The notes: generated from the letters alone by a model not told the origin. Positions 1 to 7,521 are shown, counted from the stretch's first letter. The stretch is 52,330 nt of DNA from Pseudoflavonifractor phocaeensis (GCF_021531375.1 NZ_JADYTU010000016.1:1-52330), one strand, 5' to 3'. Program-made: numbers and translations.

Positions 1-7
1 CCATCAT
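1..7 (-). CDS. Start of a gene leaving the window (partial)
   Basis: Two adjacent ATG codons on the minus strand (7-5 and 4-2) follow an AGGGAGGG ribosome site. An extended -10 (TGGTACAAT, about 29-37) lies upstream. Only the first codons are inside the window, so the product cannot be named. Confidence 0.45.
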
Positions 8-139
8 GCCACATCCCTCCCTATAGTTATTGTACCATAGAAAGGGTTTATACGCCACTTTGTCAACAGGTCCTTTTTATTTCAGAATCGCAGCCATTCT
101 CATATCACCTGCCAAACAGCTTTGTCGCTTCACATCTTT

Positions 140-721
140 TCATGTTCTAATTCCGTTTTCTCTCTGAACGATGGATCTCCTGTCAGAGCAGTAATCTTTT
201 CGGCAAAGATGGATCGCCAGTTCCTCCAAAGACGCGGCAAGGGCAAGCACACAAACCGCCCAGCTGTATCCAACACCTGTTGACACCGCAAAGACATAGG
301 GCAGCAGGAAAATGCCAACGCCCGTCAGCTTATTCAGCCAGGTATGCAGGGAAGCAAAACGATGGTATTTGATTGCCGCCACAGCATAGGCGGCCAACCG
401 CGCAAGCAAAATACCTGCCACAACATACCAGATCGCCACCGGCAGCGTCCGCCATAAAAGCGGGAAAAGCCGGAGCAGCAAAACGGCGTAAAATACTAAG
501 TCCGCAATACTGTCCAGCCTTGCGCCGAAGTCACTGGCCGTCCCTGCTTTCCTCGCCAGCCAGCCATCCAGTGCGTCCGTCAGACCGGCGAGGGTATAAA
601 CCCCAAGAAACCCGGCAGAGCGCAGAGGGAGGAAAAGCAGGAAAAGAGAAGCGGCGATCCGCACAGATGTTATGGTATCTGCTGTATTCCATTTGTGGAC
701 TTGCTTAACATTCCTTTTCAC
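140..721 (-). CDS. CDP-alcohol phosphatidyltransferase family membrane protein
   Basis: Predicted integral-membrane enzyme of 193 residues that would transfer a phospho-alcohol from a CDP-linked donor, as in phospholipid head-group synthesis. The family signature DG-x2-AR-x8-G-x3-D-x3-D is complete (DGWLARKAG...DFGARLDSIAD, about residues 52-74), with hydrophobic helices on both sides. The start is GTG at 721, behind GAGGAAAG. It is the last gene of the minus-strand accessory run. The acceptor alcohol (glycerol phosphate, inositol or other) cannot be read from sequence. It is a stand-alone paralogue away from any recognisable lipid operon. Confidence 0.85.
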   Translation of the reverse strand: MKRNVKQVHKWNTADTITSVRIAASLFLLFLPLRSAGFLGVYTLAGLTDALDGWLARKAGTASDFGARLDSIADLVFYAVLLLRLFPLLWRTLPVAIWYVVAGILLARLAAYAVAAIKYHRFASLHTWLNKLTGVGIFLLPYVFAVSTGVGYSWAVCVLALAASLEELAIHLCRKDYCSDRRSIVQRENGIRT

Positions 722-757
722 AGACTTTCCTCATTCCTGATTTTGATTGCGCCCGAT

Positions 758-1306
758 TTATTCTTCCCCGTCAGAAATCAGGGAGCGCTTTCCTTCCTCC
801 AGCTCTGCGCCGTACCGGAAGATCAGAGAAGCCAGGATCAGAACGATGCCGGTGGCCACACTGGGGAGATTGCTGATATCGCCGCTTCGTTCCACGCCCA
901 GACAAACCGTGATGACAGATGCGATCACCACTGCTACGATGGGCATATAGATGCAGCGGATGCCCAGCTTCTTGATGAGATTCGCACCGTTTTCCGTAAA
1001 GGGGGTACCCTCGGCCTGTTCGGTTTTGAGATACCGTCCGGCGAGGGCCAGCAGGATCGCTTCGGTAGACAGCAGGATCAGATCAGACAGCAGCACTGCC
1101 AGCATCTGATTCAGGTTCTCGCCGCTGGCAAAAATCGTTATCGGTTCACCAAAGAGGCTGAATACCTGTCCTCCGGTGTACCATGCCATAGCGCACAGAG
1201 CGCCGACAGCACAGATGGACGCACCGACGATGGAAAGGACCCAAGCAATTTTTGTGAGAATTTGAAAGACCCGAAAGGTCTTTTGGATGGTTTGCAGAGA
1301 TTTCAT
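758..1306 (-). CDS. DUF2975-like four-helix membrane protein
   Basis: Protein of 182 residues with about four membrane helices and a charged C-terminus (FRYGAELEEGKRSL). This resembles the DUF2975 family, whose function is unknown. DUF2975 genes often sit beside a small Xre-type regulator; none is seen here. The start is set by GAGGAGGAAACAAC before ATG at 1306. It lies between a small anchored protein and the phosphatidyltransferase with short gaps, so it is probably cotranscribed. Confidence 0.65.
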   Translation of the reverse strand: MKSLQTIQKTFRVFQILTKIAWVLSIVGASICAVGALCAMAWYTGGQVFSLFGEPITIFASGENLNQMLAVLLSDLILLSTEAILLALAGRYLKTEQAEGTPFTENGANLIKKLGIRCIYMPIVAVVIASVITVCLGVERSGDISNLPSVATGIVLILASLIFRYGAELEEGKRSLISDGEE

Positions 1307-1318
1307 GTTGTTTCCTCC

Positions 1319-1702
1319 TCAAGTTGAAATATGAATGGTTCCTTTTGCGTGCCGGGCTTCCACAACAATCGTGTAGACACCGCTTTCCCGGATGTTCACC
1401 GTAAACTCGGTAGTTTCTTTCCCGTTCCCACGGTAAATGGTTGTCCCGTCCGGCGCTTTGATCTCCATGTACAGAGAACCTTTCTTTGTTTCAAATTCGA
1501 TCTGAAGGACGTCCCCCTCGTGCAGTTCCAAAGTATGCAGATCGGTGCCGTCCATCCGCTGAAGGTCCAGCAGATAGGCGTCCGGATTTTTGATGCAGCT
1601 GCCCGTGAAGCCCTCCTGATTGCAACAGAACAGGAACACGCCACCCCCTGCAAGAAGCAGCAGGGGAAGCATGATAAGAACAGCTCTTTTACTTTTGGTC
1701 AT
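1319..1702 (-). CDS. Small membrane-anchored extracytoplasmic protein
   Basis: Protein of 127 residues. One N-terminal hydrophobic segment (about residues 7-26, ending GGGVFLFCC) is followed by a soluble domain rich in beta-strand pattern. The end (TTIYRGNGKETTEFTVNIRESGVYTIVVEARHAKGTIHI) recalls small beta-sandwich domains on cell-surface proteins. A Cys pair after the helix could be a lipid site, but no clean lipobox is present. The start overlaps the stop of the upstream gene by 14 bases, which implies translational coupling. Function unknown. Confidence 0.6.
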   Translation of the reverse strand: MTKSKRAVLIMLPLLLLAGGGVFLFCCNQEGFTGSCIKNPDAYLLDLQRMDGTDLHTLELHEGDVLQIEFETKKGSLYMEIKAPDGTTIYRGNGKETTEFTVNIRESGVYTIVVEARHAKGTIHIST

Positions 1703-1973
1703 TGTCCTCGCCGCGATTCTCTTTCTGGATGCAGGTTCCGATGACCAACCCGATCAGCATACCGAGGGACAGCCCAATCCCAATGCTGACAGCGCCTGAT
1801 GCTCCGATTGCCGAGCCAAGGCACATTCCCAGACACATACCCTCGGTTCCATAATCACTGGTTTGTTCTTCCTTCTTTTTCTTCCCTGCACTTCTTGCAA
1901 AAAACACCGCGAGGAGCAGGCCCACCGCGATCCACGGCAGGGCCGCATGAACAAAATCAAATACATCTTCCAT
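1689..1973 (-). CDS. Small glycine-zipper membrane protein
   Basis: Protein of 94 residues. It has an N-terminal helix (residues 13-27), a basic linker (AGKKKKEEQ), then a Gly/Ala/Ser-rich segment with GxxxG spacing (MCLGMCLGSAIGASGAVSIG, continuing GIGLSLGMLIGLVIG) that would pack as a membrane glycine zipper. AAGGAGGGAG precedes ATG at 1973. It overlaps the next gene by 14 bases. Such proteins are common next to uncharacterised surface proteins; no specific function is known. Confidence 0.6.
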   Translation of the reverse strand: MEDVFDFVHAALPWIAVGLLLAVFFARSAGKKKKEEQTSDYGTEGMCLGMCLGSAIGASGAVSIGIGLSLGMLIGLVIGTCIQKENRGEDNDQK

Positions 1974-1990
1974 GATCAGACGCTCCCTCC

Positions 1991-3088
1991 TTAACGCTTC
2001 AAAAAGCCGCCCTTTTCCTGGAGCAGCAGCCCATAGCTGTGCTCATAGTTTTCAGCGAAGTAGAAATCGGCGCACCGGCCCAGCGGGCAATACACAATGC
2101 TCCACATGGTCTTTTCATAGCTGCTGTCTGTCTGCGGGTAGTTCTTCTGCGCCACGGATTCCAGCATATCCCGGACATCCATTTCATCGGCAGAGCCGGT
2201 GTAGGCGGAAAGGGTATCAAACCGGAGATGGGACTGCTCCGAACCGACGCCCTGCTTTTCGCAGTCGCTGAGATAGTGGTTGGTGACTACCTTCGTCTCC
2301 GCGACCAGCATCTCGCCGTCCACATACTCCACCACCACGCTCTTTCCGCTGGCGTCCGCAAGGGAGAGATGGTGCGCCGAGCCGACGGAGGAGTTCATAT
2401 CGTACTGCTCCAGCAGTGCAATTGCTTCATCCACATCTGCCGCCCGGTCCAGCAGAAGGCGAATGGCGGTTGTTGTAGTCAGATCAGGCTTATCGGTCCG
2501 CTGGTGGGTCTCCTCCGTGTCTCCAGCCATCAGGTCGGCGACCACCAGGCCTTTTTCGTTCATTCCGTCCAAGGGAACATAGATGGCAGCCAGGGTCTGC
2601 ATCCGATCCATCATGGAGCCGTCGGGAGCATAGCCCTCGCCGAAACCCAGAAAGTCAAGACAGCAGGTGGACACGGACTCATAGCCGTCTTTTGGCTTGG
2701 TATGTACGATCATGGTCTGGCATTCTTCCCAGTCATAGTTGCGCCCAAAGAAGATAGTGCCGTGCTCATCCTGTGTACAAACCGTGGAGCAGCCAAACTC
2801 CCCGGTCTGTACATCACTTTCGATTTTGTAGAAGCCGCGGGACAAAAACGATACCAGATAATCCGCCACTTCGCCGTCGCTGGCAGCACCGCCCCGGGCC
2901 AGAAAGTCATCAAATCCGTAATCCCCGTTGTACTCCATGGAGTACAGGCCGTCCTCCAGCTTTTCGATGCTGTTTGCCGCTGTAATGAAGGTGCCGAACA
3001 TTATCCATGCGCCTGCGGCGAAAATGACAAGAAGTGCGGCGACAATACCGCAGATCCATCTGAGAATGGTTTTCTTATTCCTGCCCAT
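1991..3088 (-). CDS. Membrane-anchored Ntn-type linear amide C-N hydrolase
   Basis: Protein of 365 residues of the choloylglycine hydrolase/acyltransferase (Ntn) superfamily, whose members cleave linear amides such as conjugated bile salts, penicillin V or acyl-homoserine lactones. A membrane helix lies at residues 10-32. The probable nucleophile is Cys100 in GCSTV, followed at family spacing by FGRNYDW (116-120) and NEKGL. The nucleophile is not N-terminal in the primary product, so activity would need processing or a variant mechanism. Start ATG at 3088 has AGGAGGCGGAG upstream; a longer frame to 3196 lacks a site. The anchor implies action outside the cell. Substrate unknown. Confidence 0.75.
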   Translation of the reverse strand: MGRNKKTILRWICGIVAALLVIFAAGAWIMFGTFITAANSIEKLEDGLYSMEYNGDYGFDDFLARGGAASDGEVADYLVSFLSRGFYKIESDVQTGEFGCSTVCTQDEHGTIFFGRNYDWEECQTMIVHTKPKDGYESVSTCCLDFLGFGEGYAPDGSMMDRMQTLAAIYVPLDGMNEKGLVVADLMAGDTEETHQRTDKPDLTTTTAIRLLLDRAADVDEAIALLEQYDMNSSVGSAHHLSLADASGKSVVVEYVDGEMLVAETKVVTNHYLSDCEKQGVGSEQSHLRFDTLSAYTGSADEMDVRDMLESVAQKNYPQTDSSYEKTMWSIVYCPLGRCADFYFAENYEHSYGLLLQEKGGFLKR

Positions 3089-3293
3089 GTTCTGTCTCCG
3101 CCTCCTGATTCTCATTTTTTGTTTGATCTTCCGCAATGCGGAAATTGCGCGCCGCAAAGAACATACAGGCGGCCGCCGCGAACAGGATACCGCCATAGGC
3201 GATTTGTGCGCAGATGGCGATAAGAATGCCGGATATACTGATCAGCGCTCCGGCGCAGATGAGCATTCGGGAAGTAAAATGCTTATCCTTCAT
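3075..3293 (-). CDS. Small two-helix membrane protein
   Basis: Protein of 72 residues with two hydrophobic segments (about 9-29 and 32-48) and a charged, Glu/Gln-rich tail. The start overlaps the end of the upstream gene by 11 bases and its end overlaps the amide hydrolase start by 14 bases. It is therefore tightly coupled on both sides. No family recognised. Confidence 0.6.
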   Translation of the reverse strand: MKDKHFTSRMLICAGALISISGILIAICAQIAYGGILFAAAACMFFAARNFRIAEDQTKNENQEAETEHGQE

Positions 3294-3993
3294 AATCTTT
3301 GTCCTCTATGATTTTGCCGTCTGAGGTGACGGTCAGATACATTTTTTCCATATTGGCATCAAAGGAGAATTTACCGGACGCTACCACGACTCCGCCTGTG
3401 TCTTGTACGGTAATGGTAAAGGGCACCGGGGCGTCCGCAGCCTTGGAGGCCATCATGATATCGTTATCCATAAAGCAGTATTCTCCGCTGTCCATGGCTG
3501 TGTAATCCGCGCAGCGCACACCTCCGCTGAAGCCGTCGTAAGACATGGAGACGGAATACACATCGTCTCGCTCCAGCTTCACATAGACGCCGTATTGCTC
3601 CGATTGGGGGAGGAAGTCGGTCCGCGCGTTCCAGACAGAGATTTCGTTCATGCTGGTTTTCAAGATCACCTCGGTGATCTCGCCCTTGACCGGAATGGTG
3701 ACATCAAAGTCACCTGTCTCAAAGAAACCAAACACTGCGCTGAACCGGAAGCCCACATAGAGTTTGCCGTCCTGCTCCTTGGCATAGTAACCGCAGAAAC
3801 CCTCCGGGAAGGAGCCTGGGTAGAAACCTGTGATATGCACGGCCTTCTCGTTGACTTCCACAGAGGTGATCCCCGCGCCCTGACAGGCGCGAAAGCCGCC
3901 CAGCTTCCATCCGTAGCGTCCGGCGAGGAACACCGCCGCCAGAATGACTGCAATCACCAACAGCACAGTCACGATTCTTTTCCATGCTTTCAT
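3283..3993 (-). CDS. Membrane-anchored protein of unknown function
   Basis: Protein of 236 residues: an N-terminal basic patch and one helix (residues 6-24), then an extracytoplasmic domain of alternating beta pattern ending SFDANMEKMYLTVTSDGKIIEDKDYEG. The only Cys residues outside the helix are at GFRACQGAG, FCGYY, VRCADY and YCFMD. Start ATG at 3993 follows TAGGAGAAAACG. No domain recognised. The neighbouring anchored hydrolase and small membrane proteins suggest a shared surface role, which is inference. Confidence 0.6.
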   Translation of the reverse strand: MKAWKRIVTVLLVIAVILAAVFLAGRYGWKLGGFRACQGAGITSVEVNEKAVHITGFYPGSFPEGFCGYYAKEQDGKLYVGFRFSAVFGFFETGDFDVTIPVKGEITEVILKTSMNEISVWNARTDFLPQSEQYGVYVKLERDDVYSVSMSYDGFSGGVRCADYTAMDSGEYCFMDNDIMMASKAADAPVPFTITVQDTGGVVVASGKFSFDANMEKMYLTVTSDGKIIEDKDYEG

Positions 3994-4050
3994 TTTCGTT
4001 TTCTCCTATGTATGGAATCGGCGTTGGGAATCAAGCGTCGATGCGACTTG

Positions 4051-4749
4051 TCAGGCCTGATGCCAGGGCCTGTCTTTACCATGCCAGTTCTGCTTTTCCC
4101 AATAGCTGTAATCCGGCTCCATGGGAGGGAAATGCTTGTGGGCAAAGCGCATTAGATAAAACCACTTTTTTGCCCGGCCATTACAGCCGCGCTTGCCTAC
4201 GTTTTTTCGGATCCGGCAGGCCAACCGGTCCGTCTTTCTGTGGATCTTCCGCAGGATCCCTTCCGGGATCTCCTCCGCCTTGGTCGCCTGGACCCCAAAA
4301 CCCAGCTTATATACCTTGTGGATGCCCCACATTTCCAGACTGTCGGCCATATCCCGCACGGTGCTTTTCATCCCGCCGCCGGCCGCGGTTGCTATGGCGA
4401 CTGCCTGTTTCCCGCTCATTTCCGGCAAAGGCCTGTGGACCATCCACCAAGCCCCAAAATGATCCAGAAAGCTCATCATCGGGCCCGTGGCATGATACAC
4501 ATATACCGGACTTTCCAGAATCAGCAGATCCGCATCCAGAATCGCCGTCACCAGCGGCTCCAGCTCTTTGTAATGCGGACAGTTGGATAAGTCTGTTTTG
4601 AAGCAAGTATAGCAGCCAAGGCAGGACTTGTTAAAATCCCGCGGCAGAAAAAACTCGCGGATTTCCCCGCCCACCTTATTCGCAAGCTCCCTTGCCGCCA
4701 TACAAGTGCTTCCCTCATGGCTCTGTCCGTGAATGATGGCAATTTTCAT
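4051..4749 (-). CDS. Flavodoxin-fold NAD(P)H-dependent FMN reductase family protein
   Basis: Protein of 232 residues. The N-terminus (MKIAIIHGQSHEGSTCMAA) is the FMN-phosphate loop of flavodoxin-like oxidoreductases. It is followed by a CLGCYTCFKTDLSNCPH Cys cluster, as in iron-sulfur flavoproteins or redox-active flavoproteins, and SPVYVYHATGPMMSFLDHF, the conserved second flavin loop. The C-terminal 70 residues are basic (RKIHRKTDRLACRIRKNVGKRG) and atypical. Start ATG at 4749 follows AGAGAGG. It probably handles redox or xenobiotic stress; the electron acceptor is not known. Confidence 0.8.
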   Translation of the reverse strand: MKIAIIHGQSHEGSTCMAARELANKVGGEIREFFLPRDFNKSCLGCYTCFKTDLSNCPHYKELEPLVTAILDADLLILESPVYVYHATGPMMSFLDHFGAWWMVHRPLPEMSGKQAVAIATAAGGGMKSTVRDMADSLEMWGIHKVYKLGFGVQATKAEEIPEGILRKIHRKTDRLACRIRKNVGKRGCNGRAKKWFYLMRFAHKHFPPMEPDYSYWEKQNWHGKDRPWHQA

Positions 4750-4763
4750 CCTAGCAAACCTCT

Positions 4764-4907
4764 CTAAATCACTTCAGTTTTCCGCTCCAGCCTTTTGCAC
4801 CGGGTCAGCGGTTTACGGCTGGACGCGTGATGGTGTTCCCGGCAGGCTGCGCAGTCACCGTGTCTGGGACAGTTTGTGCGTTTACAGGGACAGGTTGCCT
4901 GCAACAT
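4764..4907 (-). CDS. Cys-rich small protein (47 aa)
   Basis: Reading from ATG at 4907 gives 47 residues with the pattern CPCKRTNCPRHGDCAACREHH and a later Cys, six Cys in all. This resembles short CxCK-x3-C-x2-HG-x-C-x2-C-x2-HH proteins seen as hypothetical genes in many Clostridia, which probably bind a metal. It begins 7 bases after the stop of the 58-residue gene and ends 14 bases before the FMN reductase start. The overlapping 84-residue extension is out of frame with the real upstream gene and was rejected. Confidence 0.65.
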   Translation of the reverse strand: MLQATCPCKRTNCPRHGDCAACREHHHASSRKPLTRCKRLERKTEVI

Positions 4908-4914
4908 CTTTCCA

Positions 4915-5091
4915 TTACCGTTTCTCCAGCATGGAGATTCCGGCACAGGCAAGTCCGATGCCAAGCAGGGTAACAGCGGTCTGCGGTTCCAGACTGCCCA
5001 GGCAGGACAGCACCACAACGGCGACGCCCATGGCCAGGGTCACCGCTTTGAAAATGACAGAGATAATCTCGTGAATTGACTTCTTTTCCAT
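4915..5091 (-). CDS. Small two-helix membrane protein (58 aa)
   Basis: ATG at 5091 follows TAAGGAGAAAAAGCT, a good ribosome site. The 58-residue product starts MEKKSIHEIISVIFKAVTLA and ends ISMLEKR, with two hydrophobic helices (about 9-31 and 37-53) and basic ends. The length and clean upstream signal argue for a real small gene, coupled to the Cys-rich gene below it. Function unknown. Confidence 0.6.
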   Translation of the reverse strand: MEKKSIHEIISVIFKAVTLAMGVAVVVLSCLGSLEPQTAVTLLGIGLACAGISMLEKR

Positions 5092-5249
5092 AGCTTTTTC
5101 TCCTTACATAATTCAGTATTGGTGAGTTCCCAATTTACATCATCTTACGCTCTATAGTTTACAAGAGAATTCCGGCTGCATATAGGTGGTTTTTACATCT
5201 GAATGTGTCAATTTTACAGATTTGCGCTTATCTCTTTCCAATTCTTCTG

Positions 5250-5819
5250 TTACGCGTTGTCAGTCCCACTTGCGGGGTCCTTTTGATCTCCATAAACCCA
5301 ATAGATCGTCATATCCTCATAATCCATTTCCAGCTCTGCCGTTTCATTTTCTATGGCGATACGGAAGTCCCAGAGCCGTGTGGACTGCTCCAAATCAGAG
5401 GTCAACTGGGCGTGAATTACCCCATCCTCCAGGGTATAGGTTCCGTGCCAGCCCTCGGCTCCGATGTACCAGCTCATTTGCCCATCGCTCCGGATCTCCA
5501 TACTGGCGCCCCATTCCCCGTAGCCAGGGAACAAGTCCAGTGAATCCGCAAATTCGGCCAGGTCATTCCTCTCCCTGTCCAGATGCCACAGTCCGGCCAA
5601 TTCGATGCTTTGCTGTACAGGTTCTTCTGACTTTTCTGCCGCGTTTCCGCTGTGGGAGGAACTGTCGCTTTGCTGCTGCATCTCCTCAGTTCTTTCTCCT
5701 GTTTCGGTCGCTTCCGTATGGGTTTCCTGCGGGCTTTGCTCGGGTTCAGGCTCTTTGCTGCACGCTGCCAGGCACAGGCAGAGGATCGCTGCCAGAAGCA
5801 GTACGGTTATTCTTTTCAT
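5250..5819 (-). CDS. Putative lipoprotein
   Basis: Protein of 189 residues. A signal peptide ends in the lipobox LAAC (Cys20), so it should be lipid-anchored outside the membrane. Residues 22-75 are a Glu/Ser/Gln/Thr-rich linker. The C-terminal domain (GLWHLDRERNDLAEF...MEIRSDGQMSWYIGAEGWHGTYTLEDGVIHAQL) follows a pattern common in clostridial lipoproteins of unknown function, possibly lipocalin-like. Start ATG at 5819 is preceded by AAAGGGAGATTG. It forms a two-gene unit with the 50-residue gene directly upstream. Confidence 0.7.
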   Translation of the reverse strand: MKRITVLLLAAILCLCLAACSKEPEPEQSPQETHTEATETGERTEEMQQQSDSSSHSGNAAEKSEEPVQQSIELAGLWHLDRERNDLAEFADSLDLFPGYGEWGASMEIRSDGQMSWYIGAEGWHGTYTLEDGVIHAQLTSDLEQSTRLWDFRIAIENETAELEMDYEDMTIYWVYGDQKDPASGTDNA

Positions 5820-5836
5820 ATTAAAACAATCTCCCT

Positions 5837-5989
5837 TTACATGACCCGGTATCCTGATTTCGCCAGTCCGGATATAAAGTCCCAAAACAGGCTTTCCGCT
5901 TTTCTTATCATTTTTCCGTTATCAATTGCATGGAACGACACAATTTTGTTTTCCTCATCGATCCATGCCGTCTTTTCTTCTGCGTTCAT
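5837..5989 (-). CDS. Small conserved-type protein (50 aa)
   Basis: ATG at 5989, behind AAAGGAA, opens a 50-residue frame containing WIDEENKIVSFHAIDNG and LFWDFISGLAKSGYRVM. Short proteins with the pattern DEE(N/K)-x-I-x-SFH and an aromatic C-terminus (GYRF/GYRV) recur in Clostridia as hypothetical proteins. It is 17 bases upstream of the lipoprotein gene and just below the palindromic operator at 6025-6048, so it is probably the first gene of a TetR-controlled unit. Confidence 0.55.
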   Translation of the reverse strand: MNAEEKTAWIDEENKIVSFHAIDNGKMIRKAESLFWDFISGLAKSGYRVM

Positions 5990-6024
5990 ATTCTTAAATT
6001 CCTTTCAAAACCGGCCAGAGAAAT

Positions 6025-6048
6025 GCTTCCTATCGTTCGGTAGGAAGC
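6025..6048. promoter_or_regulatory. Putative TetR operator (24-bp inverted repeat)
   Basis: GCTTCCTA and TAGGAAGC flank an 8-bp centre. The site contains the 15-mer CCTATCGTTCGGTAG found again at 7256-7270 before the tetR gene. It lies 36 bases upstream of the minus-strand start at 5989, and a -35-like TTGAAA (6051-6056, minus strand) abuts it. Confidence 0.6.
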
Positions 6049-6150
6049 GCTTTCAAAATGAAGCGGCCATGCCGCAGCGGACACAGCCGCAATTTTTGCA
6101 AATGGTCAGTAATCCTGCTCTATAAACTGAACGCTGTCAACCTATGTAGT

Positions 6151-6483
6151 CTATCCTCTCAAATTGTTCAGAGCTTCGGGATTATTTGAGATAATCATTC
6201 CAACCGTCTGACATTTTTCCATGTCTTGGCAGTCACCACATGTCGTCACACCTTTTTTCAACGCACACTGACGAATCCCGCAAAGACTATCGCAGAATAC
6301 AGTTTTAATCCCATCCACACGACAGCCTTGGCATTTGATATGTTCAGGCAGAATGGGAGCATTATTTAACTCCGCCCATAATTTTGCAGTTTTTTCACGC
6401 AACGCTTGATTGTCATTGATCGTTGCAAGATATGCGTCGCATTTTTCACAATCCAGCCCGCAGTAAGCAATCATATCTCTCAT
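6151..6483 (-). CDS. DUF3795 Cys-rich protein
   Basis: Protein of 110 residues. The N-terminus MIAYCGLDCEKCDAYLAT, the central IKCQGCRVDG and the C-terminal C-x3-C and C-x2-C motifs (CGIRQCALKKG...TCGDCQDMEKC) match the DUF3795 family. This is a Cys-rich, probably metal-binding or zinc-finger-like cytoplasmic protein of unknown role. AGGAGGCACATAACC before ATG at 6483 sets the start. It lies between the operator-controlled unit and tetR. Confidence 0.8.
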   Translation of the reverse strand: MRDMIAYCGLDCEKCDAYLATINDNQALREKTAKLWAELNNAPILPEHIKCQGCRVDGIKTVFCDSLCGIRQCALKKGVTTCGDCQDMEKCQTVGMIISNNPEALNNLRG

Positions 6484-6526
6484 GGTTATGTGCCTCCTCA
6501 AATTCCGATTTATACATCAAAAGTCC

Positions 6527-7168
6527 TCAATCCAGCTTCTGAAAAAAGGCCGTCTGCTCTTTCGGCCGATAGAGCCTGAAAAACTGCTGAATGTGCCTGC
6601 TTACCAGTTCCATGACCTCTGGCTCCCGGTCCGGCTCCCGGTCACAGAGGTTGATCCACACGGAAATAGGGAGGCAGAATTGAGCCGCCATGATCTCAGG
6701 GTCATCGTCCGACAGAATACCCTGCCGGATCAGAACCTTGATAAGCCCGGTAAAGTATTGCATCACGTCGGAATAATTTTGCTTGCTCTGCAGCTCCGCC
6801 AGCTCCGGATTCTGGAACTGTTCGATGACCAGCATTTTTCGTGCCCTGCTGATAGAGGGGTCATGGAGGATATAACGGATCTGTCCCAGGATCATTTGCA
6901 CAGCCGCATCGGGAGTCCGAGGAAGGTTATCCGAATCCTTCTCCCAATTGGTCTTCGCAAAAATAGAATGCGTCGCATACTGGTCCAAAACATCCTTGAC
7001 AAGTGCGTCCAGAATTGCCTGCTTGCTCTCGAAATGGCTGTAAAGTGACGCCTTCCGAATGCCGACGGCACCCGCAATCTGGGAGATCGAGGTGGCCTCA
7101 AATCCCTGTACGGAAAACAGATTCAGCGACGCTTCCAGGATCTCCCGCTTTGTGTTTCCTCGATCCAT
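6527..7168 (-). CDS. TetR/AcrR family transcriptional regulator
   Basis: Protein of 213 residues. The N-terminal helix-turn-helix (KREILEASLNLFSVQGFEAT, SISQIAGAVGIRKASLYSHF, about residues 6-46) is typical of TetR repressors. The rest is the ligand-binding and dimer domain. The start at 7168 is chosen because AAGGAGAAG lies 8 bases upstream; the longer frame to 7225 has no site. A palindrome at 7252-7271 lies in its probable promoter, suggesting autorepression. The same core at 6025-6048 suggests control of the small-protein and lipoprotein unit. The ligand is unknown. Confidence 0.9.
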   Translation of the reverse strand: MDRGNTKREILEASLNLFSVQGFEATSISQIAGAVGIRKASLYSHFESKQAILDALVKDVLDQYATHSIFAKTNWEKDSDNLPRTPDAAVQMILGQIRYILHDPSISRARKMLVIEQFQNPELAELQSKQNYSDVMQYFTGLIKVLIRQGILSDDDPEIMAAQFCLPISVWINLCDREPDREPEVMELVSRHIQQFFRLYRPKEQTAFFQKLD

Positions 7169-7251
7169 AACCACTTCTCCTTCATTGTAACCAAAGTATT
7201 CTGCCATCTGCATGAAGAATGGCATATCAGTTGATAACTATTTACAGTATA

Positions 7252-7271
7252 ACTACCTATCGTTCGGTAGT
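7252..7271. promoter_or_regulatory. Putative TetR operator upstream of tetR
   Basis: ACTACCTATCGTTCGGTAGT has arms ACTACC and GGTAGT and shares a 15-base core with the site at 6025-6048. It sits about 85 bases upstream of the chosen tetR start, as expected for autoregulation. Confidence 0.6.
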
Positions 7272-7287
7272 CAATAGTTTTTGGGGA

Positions 7288-7521
7288 TTTTATATTGTGG
7301 CGGAGGATGACCCCGTCATCACCTGGGCCGTGCAGCGGCATCTGGAGCGCTGGGGGTATCAGGTGGTCTATGCGGAGCAGTTTGACAACGTGCTGGCAGA
7401 GTGCGCAACCTTATCTCCATCTGGTATATCTCCCTCCCCTTTTTCAACGGCTGCCACTGGTGCCGGGAGAGCCGAAAGGTGTCCAAAGTCCCCATCCTGT
7501 TTCTCACCTCTGCCTCCTTCC
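7288..7521 (+). pseudogene. Decayed OmpR-type response-regulator receiver fragment
   Basis: The plus strand first reads YIVAEDDPVITWAVQRHLERWGYQVVYAEQFDNVLAEC, the start of a receiver domain with its acidic pair. After a frameshift near 7410 it continues YISLPFFNGCHWC and VSKVPILFLTSAS, the rest of the receiver. The phosphoacceptor Asp expected before ISLPFF is replaced by Tyr. The DNA-binding half is missing. The sequence resembles VanR/BceR-like regulators of Clostridia and is a broken remnant. Confidence 0.75.

Noticed and set aside
4764-5018. 84-codon version of the Cys-rich gene
   Set aside because: Its first half overlaps the 58-residue gene in another frame; the internal ATG at 4907 fits the operon spacing.
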